Origin: Candidatus Omnitrophota bacterium
GTDB lineage: Bacteria > Omnitrophota > Gorgyraeia > B26-G9
Direction: 5' to 3'
Length of the DNA stretch: 7,958 nt
Assembly: GCA_003645745.1 (NCBI GenBank)
Contig: QNCH01000062.1
Span: forward strand, 1 to 7,958
Shown one piece after another: positions 5,667-7,958 of this stretch. A program made the position numbers and the translations under genes. Position 1 is the stretch's first letter. Each line of letters starts with the position of its first letter. Under the pieces are notes generated by a model. That model was not told where the DNA came from. It searched no databases and was given only the letters and a program-made list of their open reading frames with translations.

Positions 5667-7238
5667 TTAATGTTTAAAATGCCTTGTGCCTGTAAAAACC
5701 ATAGCTATACCCGCTTTATCCGCAGCAGCAATTACCTCTTTATCCCTGATTGATCCGCCAGGCTGAATAATCGCGCTAATACCAGCATCTGCCGCTTGTT
5801 CTATTGCATCTTTTTTTGGAAAAAACGCGTCACTCGCCAAAACTGCCCCTTTTACGCTCTGTTTAGCTTTATTTATCGCAATAATCACACTATCAACACG
5901 ACTCATTTGGCCTGCTCCTATGCCGACCAATTTTGTGTCTCTTGATAAAACAATTGCATTAGATTTTATATGTTTAACCATTGACCAGGCAAAAAGTAAA
6001 GACTCCATCTGCTCTTTAGAAGGTTCTTTAATCGTAGTGGTCTTTAAAGCATGCAAATCAAGAATCCGCGAATCTTTATCCTGAACCAGCACTCCCCCAA
6101 GAACTCTTTTAAAATCTAATTCATTATAATCGGCCAAGTTTGAAACACTGCAATCACCCTGCATAAGCCGCACATTTTTTTTAGATTTTAAAATTTCTAA
6201 GGCATCTTGCTTATACCCTGGAGCAAAAATACATTCAATAAATCCAGAAGAAATCATCTTTTTAGCGCAAAATTTATCTATTGTTCTATTGGTTCCAACA
6301 ATACTGCCAAAAGCAGACATTGGGTCACAATCTAGGGCAGCAGCATAAGCATCACCAATATTTTCCGCGATTGCAGCGCCGCAAGGGTTAGTATGTTTAA
6401 CAATCACTGCTAAGGGCTGGTTAAAATCTCTAAGAATGTTCAACACAGCATCTAAATCCATAATATTATTGAATGATAATTCTTTGCCATGTAATTGTTT
6501 TGCCGCGCTTATGCCATTTAGCTTAGAAGATATCGCTCTATAAAAAGCCGCATGTTGATGCGGATTCTCACCGTAACGTAAGTCCTGAACTTTATTAAAT
6601 TTTAAATTTAAAGTTTTAGGCAAAAGCACATTTTTTCTGCTGCCGCGCATCTTATCTTTTAAATAAACAGCAATTGCCTGATCATATTCGGTTGTACGTG
6701 AAAAGGCCTCCACCGCAAGCTGAAAACAAGTCTCAGGAGTAATTGCTCCATTATATATTTTTATTTCAGAAATAATTTCCTGATAACGCTGCGGATTACA
6801 AATTACTGCAACATTTTTATAATTTTTAGCCGCAGAACGCAGCATTGCAGGCCCGCCAATATCAATATTTTCAATTACCTCTTCTAAACTTACGCTTGAT
6901 TTCTGACTAATCTGCTCAAAAGGATAAAGATTAACTACAACTAAATCAATATACTCAAGCCCATATTCTTTTGCGTCATTTAAATGCTCAGGGTTATTAC
7001 GTACAGCAAGCAAGGCTCCATGTATTTTAGGATGCAATGTTTTGACTCGGCCGCCAAGCATCTCCTGCATACCAGTAAAATCACTTACTTTTTTAACTTT
7101 TACGCCTAAATTTTGAATTAGTTTGGCTGTGCCGCCAGTAGATAAAATTTCTATGCCAAAGAAGTCTAAAACTTTTACAAATTCTTCCAACCCTGTTTTA
7201 TCAGAAACACTCACCAATGCCCGCTTAATTTTAACCAA
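5667..7238 (-). CDS. purH: Bifunctional AICAR formyltransferase / IMP cyclohydrolase
   Basis: Catalyses the last two steps of purine synthesis: formyl transfer from 10-formyl-tetrahydrofolate to AICAR, then ring closure to IMP. The 523 residues are standard. The N-terminal MGS-like cyclohydrolase domain (about 1-195) shows SVSDKTG at 10-16, STGGT at 33-37, GGRVKTLHPKIHG at 62-74 with K66, NLYPF at 103-107, and NIDIGGPAMLRSAAKN at 124-139 with D126 and K138. The C-terminal transformylase domain shows RYGENPHQ at 221-228, the catalytic KHTNPCG at 281-287 (K281, H282), DCDPMSAFG at 303-311, GIGAGQMSR at 439-447, SDAFFP at 469-474, IQPGGSIRD at 491-499 and the typical ending TGTRHFKH. The start is TTG at 7238-7236: no in-frame ATG lies near, and GAGAGG is 9 nt upstream. 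It begins 20 nt after the radical SAM gene stops, so co-transcription is likely. Nothing appears damaged. Confidence 0.97.
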   Translation of the reverse strand: MVKIKRALVSVSDKTGLEEFVKVLDFFGIEILSTGGTAKLIQNLGVKVKKVSDFTGMQEMLGGRVKTLHPKIHGALLAVRNNPEHLNDAKEYGLEYIDLVVVNLYPFEQISQKSSVSLEEVIENIDIGGPAMLRSAAKNYKNVAVICNPQRYQEIISEIKIYNGAITPETCFQLAVEAFSRTTEYDQAIAVYLKDKMRGSRKNVLLPKTLNLKFNKVQDLRYGENPHQHAAFYRAISSKLNGISAAKQLHGKELSFNNIMDLDAVLNILRDFNQPLAVIVKHTNPCGAAIAENIGDAYAAALDCDPMSAFGSIVGTNRTIDKFCAKKMISSGFIECIFAPGYKQDALEILKSKKNVRLMQGDCSVSNLADYNELDFKRVLGGVLVQDKDSRILDLHALKTTTIKEPSKEQMESLLFAWSMVKHIKSNAIVLSRDTKLVGIGAGQMSRVDSVIIAINKAKQSVKGAVLASDAFFPKKDAIEQAADAGISAIIQPGGSIRDKEVIAAADKAGIAMVFTGTRHFKH

Positions 7239-7247
7239 ATTCCAAAT

Positions 7248-7253
7248 CCTCTC
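7248..7253 (-). promoter_or_regulatory. Ribosome binding site supporting the TTG start of purH
   Basis: The minus strand reads GAGAGG, then 9 nt, then TTG-GTT-AAA-ATT-AAG. The family's conserved RALVSVSDKTG begins only five codons later, so the start must be near here and TTG is the best candidate. The site lies in the 20-nt gap after the upstream gene. Confidence 0.6.
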
Positions 7254-7258
7254 GTTTT

Positions 7259-7958
7259 TTAAAAAACCTCTTTGCCTGCGAAGTCAGGGAAATAAACCGC
7301 ATTGCTTTCTATTGCCTGCACCCAGCAATTCTCAAATCCTAAAAATTCAGCAAAATTAACAACCTCATTATATTCTGCAACAGTTATTGTTCTATTTAAC
7401 TCTGCAAACCTGCCCGCCTGATAACAAGGCGCGTACTGACTCATTAAACTTAAGCCAACATCTAAACTAATATTATACTTCAAAAACTCCAAAATTTCAA
7501 AACTTCCGGCAATTTTTCCAGGCAGAACTAAATGACGCACCAAAACTCCGCTTTGCGCGCAGCCTGCCTCATTTATAATCAATCCTCCGCATTGCTTATA
7601 CATTTCAACTATTGCCTTAAAAGCAATTTCAGGGTAATCCGGTACTTGAGAATATTTTTCCGCCATATAAGCGTTACTATATTTGACATCAGGCAGATAA
7701 ATGTCTACAATACCTGATAAAAATTTTATCACATTAATATTCTCATAAGCGTTCGTATTATAAACAATTGGCAGCTCTAATCCTTTTATTCGCGCAAGAT
7801 AAATCGCTTCAACTATTTGAGGCATAAAATGGCCAGGAGACACTAAATCAATATTCTGCGCTCCCTGTTGCTGTAATTTAAGCATAATAAAACTTAACTG
7901 TGCAGGGCTAATTGTTTCTTTTATATTCTGCTGCCGGCTAATCTGGTAATTCTGGCAA
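7259..7958 (-). CDS. PflA/PflX-like radical SAM protein (COG1313 type), 5' end off-window
   Basis: The frame is open to the window edge, so the ATG at 7885 is not the true start. The 24 codons before it begin C-Q-N-Y-Q-I-S, which matches the end of the radical SAM CxxxCxxC [4Fe-4S] motif as seen in PflX-like proteins (third Cys codon at 7957-7955). The first two cysteines are off-window. The 232 visible residues then show family-like segments: LVSPGHFMPQIVEAI, LPIVYNTNAYE, VDIYLPDVKYSNAYMAEKYS, VPDYPEIAFKAI, LVRHLVLPGKIAGSFEILEFL, MSQYAPCYQAGRF and the C-terminal YNEVVNFAEFLGFENCWVQ. Relatives are annotated as putative pyruvate formate-lyase activating enzyme-like proteins, but their substrate is not established, and no glycyl-radical enzyme lies next door in this window. 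The gene stops 20 nt before purH and is probably in the same operon. Confidence 0.88.
   Translation of the reverse strand, partial: CQNYQISRQQNIKETISPAQLSFIMLKLQQQGAQNIDLVSPGHFMPQIVEAIYLARIKGLELPIVYNTNAYENINVIKFLSGIVDIYLPDVKYSNAYMAEKYSQVPDYPEIAFKAIVEMYKQCGGLIINEAGCAQSGVLVRHLVLPGKIAGSFEILEFLKYNISLDVGLSLMSQYAPCYQAGRFAELNRTITVAEYNEVVNFAEFLGFENCWVQAIESNAVYFPDFAGKEVF

Noticed and set aside
7123..7359. 78-codon plus-strand frame across the purH start
   Set aside because: Antisense to two real genes and their junction; no recognisable content.
7532..7717. 61-codon plus-strand frame opposite the radical SAM gene
   Set aside because: Shadow of the real minus-strand gene.
7883..7885. ATG as the start of the radical SAM gene
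   Set aside because: The frame stays open to the window edge and encodes family-like sequence including the third cluster cysteine, so the true start is off-window.

Overview
This is an AT-rich bacterial chromosome segment in which every gene reads on the minus strand. Transcription order, from right to left, is: a PflA/PflX-like radical SAM protein (5' end off-window), purH, folC, an AlbA/Schlafen-domain ATPase-like gene, mnmE, aroK, and a GT39-type membrane glycosyltransferase that is cut off by an IS3-family insertion sequence running off the left edge. I see no tRNA, rRNA, CRISPR array or phage gene. The gene content is bacterial. The low GC, tight same-strand packing, palindromic spacer elements and style of the IS end would suit an uncultured Gram-negative candidate phylum (for example Omnitrophota-like), but that is a weak guess from general impression.

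Right half (4200-7958): the radical SAM gene, purH and folC follow each other closely and are probably co-transcribed. The purH-folC gap holds a 94-bp hairpin element flanked by ATTT on both sides. Removing it and one ATTT copy leaves a normal 16-nt operon spacing, so it looks like an inserted miniature element.

Middle (2649-4200): the AlbA-domain gene starts 31 nt after folC and has a strong ribosome binding site. Downstream of it is a 380-nt non-coding stretch. This contains a 186-bp imperfect palindrome (MITE-like), an AT-rich spacer, and a 61-bp near-perfect hairpin just upstream of mnmE.

Left half (1-2648): mnmE, aroK and the glycosyltransferase are very tightly packed (6-nt gap, then a 14-nt overlap). 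The glycosyltransferase keeps 147 native residues before it enters the IS end, picks up three IS-encoded codons and stops inside the IS terminal repeat. The window ends inside orfA of that IS.

Functionally, three of the housekeeping genes depend on folate or act on it: PurH uses 10-formyl-tetrahydrofolate, FolC makes and polyglutamylates folates, and MnmE uses a one-carbon folate to modify tRNA wobble uridines. AroK supplies the chorismate route that feeds folate and aromatic amino acids. There is no obvious new defence or biosynthetic system here. The more interesting signals are the insertion and palindrome events, and an MnmE whose switch II region lacks the usual catalytic glutamate.
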